The notes under the pieces were generated by a model that searched no databases, was not told where the DNA came from, and was given only the letters and a program-made list of their open reading frames with translations. This document shows, one piece after another, positions 63,389 through 64,000 of a stretch of 64,000 bases of DNA. Position 1 is the first letter of the stretch, and each line of letters starts with the position of its first letter. Position numbers and translations under genes: made by a program. The DNA comes from Candidatus Crickella equi (GTDB taxonomy: Bacteria > Bacillota > Clostridia > Peptostreptococcales > Anaerovoracaceae): NCBI GenBank assembly GCA_018064755.1, contig JAGHUP010000008.1, positions 1 through 64,000 on the forward strand, given 5' to 3'.

Positions 63389-63618
63389 TCTTGAGCAAGA
63401 ATTTGTGCATAAATATTAAAGAATGTAAATATTTATTATTGCAATGAAGTAATGCACTGTGTTAAACTATTGACGGTTAAGGAATATTATTTCGGATACA
63501 TAATTATGTTGAAAAAGGTCTCCCCCTAATAAGACTTTTTCATGCATCTCGCCGGTTTTTTCATTGGGCCGGAATAAGATGGGCATAGCGGCTGGTTTTT
63601 ACCAGCCGTTTTGTTTTA
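63389..63618 (+). other. Structured noncoding stretch
   Basis: No coding frame. TTAAAC at about 63452 and TATTAT, 17 bases apart, form a possible promoter. GAAAAAG/CTTTTTC near 63513-63541 and a clear terminator (CGGCTGG/CCAGCCG, about 63590-63609, then TTTTGTTTT) follow. A small RNA of about 130 nt is possible. Confidence 0.35.
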
Positions 63619-63673
63619 TGTAAAACCGGGCCGGTCCATATCTGTCAAAAATGTCAGAATTGGGACACTCCTC
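63619..63673 (+). repeat. Family-1 REP-like element, copy D
   Basis: TGTAAAACCGGGCCGGTCC start and GGGACACTCCTCG end. It lies after the terminator, upstream of the macrodomain gene. Confidence 0.85.
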
Positions 63674-63717
63674 GCACAAGATGAATACATGTGATAAAAT
63701 CTGGTTGAGGTGAGAAT

Positions 63718-64000
63718 ATGATAGAGATTATGAAAATTGGAATTACTGAGCTGGCAACTGACGCGATTGTAAATGCGGCTAATGAGGGCCTTCGTGAGGG
63801 CAGCGGCGTATGCGGTGCGATATTTCGTGCTGCTGGTTCTGCTGATATGACTAAGGCATGCAAAGCTATCGGTCATTGCCCAACGGGCGGAGCGGTTATT
63901 ACTCCGGGATTCCGTCTTGCGGCAGCTCATGTTATTCATACAGTTGGTCCTATTTATAAGGGCGGAAAGACTGGCGAGCCAGAGCAGCTATATAGTGCTT
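63718..64000 (+). CDS. Macrodomain protein (ADP-ribose binding), 5' part
   Basis: The first 94 residues; it runs past the window end. MKIGITELATDAIVNAANEGLREGSGVCGAIFRAAG and HVIHTVGP are macrodomain signatures of O-acetyl-ADP-ribose deacetylase type. GAGGTGAGA lies before the ATG at 63718. Confidence 0.93.
   Translation, partial: MIEIMKIGITELATDAIVNAANEGLREGSGVCGAIFRAAGSADMTKACKAIGHCPTGGAVITPGFRLAAAHVIHTVGPIYKGGKTGEPEQLYSA

Overview
The window reads as a chromosomal segment of an anaerobic, low-GC Gram-positive bacterium of the Clostridia. The evidence is the gene order rpsU-yqeY-phoH-ybeY-era-recO, pyruvate phosphate dikinase, a membrane pyrophosphatase, an NADH/ferredoxin-type [FeFe]-hydrogenase, strong AGGAGG ribosome sites and TGnTATAAT promoters. 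A placement near Eubacteriales Family XIII (Mogibacterium-like) is only a guess from gene order.

Layout. 1-5.8 kb: translation and ribosome maturation genes (rpsU 3' end, yqeY, phoH, ybeY, era, recO, a UBA-like helical protein, glyS). 5.9-18 kb: anaerobic energy metabolism, with ppdK and the K+-dependent pyrophosphatase hppA convergent around an insert that holds a desulfoferrodoxin-fused regulator and a REP-associated tyrosine transposase (RAYT), followed by an S66 peptidase and the hydCBA hydrogenase operon. 18-27.4 kb: M18 aminopeptidase, a COG2426 membrane protein, a complete F-type ATP synthase operon (atpI-BEFHAGDC, H+-type c subunit) and proC. 27.4-29.2 kb: lexA and a radical SAM gene on the minus strand behind a perfect SOS box. 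29.3-36.9 kb: a ten-gene Mrp/Mbh-type cation antiporter operon whose terminator was hit by an IS3-family element. 38-42.5 kb: a KdpDE-like two-component system divergent from a trkA-trkH potassium uptake pair. 42.5-47.4 kb: maf, an MFS transporter with a large coiled-coil insert, a YgjV-HAD fusion and a nitroreductase. 47.5-52.5 kb: a second two-component system and a string of very small genes, including a probable type I toxin with antisense RNA. 52.7-64 kb: accessory/defence region with type I restriction-modification (hsdM-S-R), a frameshifted T5orf172-RAMA gene, an orphan TipAS domain, an orphan HicB, a GNAT, a RelE/HigB-XRE toxin-antitoxin pair, a LUD protein, a YkuD-like lipoprotein and the start of a macrodomain gene.

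How it works together. Hydrogenase, pyrophosphatase, antiporter and ATP synthase form a chemiosmotic toolkit typical of fermentative anaerobes; ppdK and hppA share pyrophosphate. The most unusual structure is a set of four short repeat families scattered between genes. Most copies begin exactly at the stop codon of the upstream gene, before its terminator; some supply -35 or -10 elements for the next gene, one encodes a protein C-terminus, and one degenerate copy lies in frame inside trkH. Family 1 has the bulged-hairpin plus GGAG layout expected of a RAYT substrate and flanks the RAYT gene.
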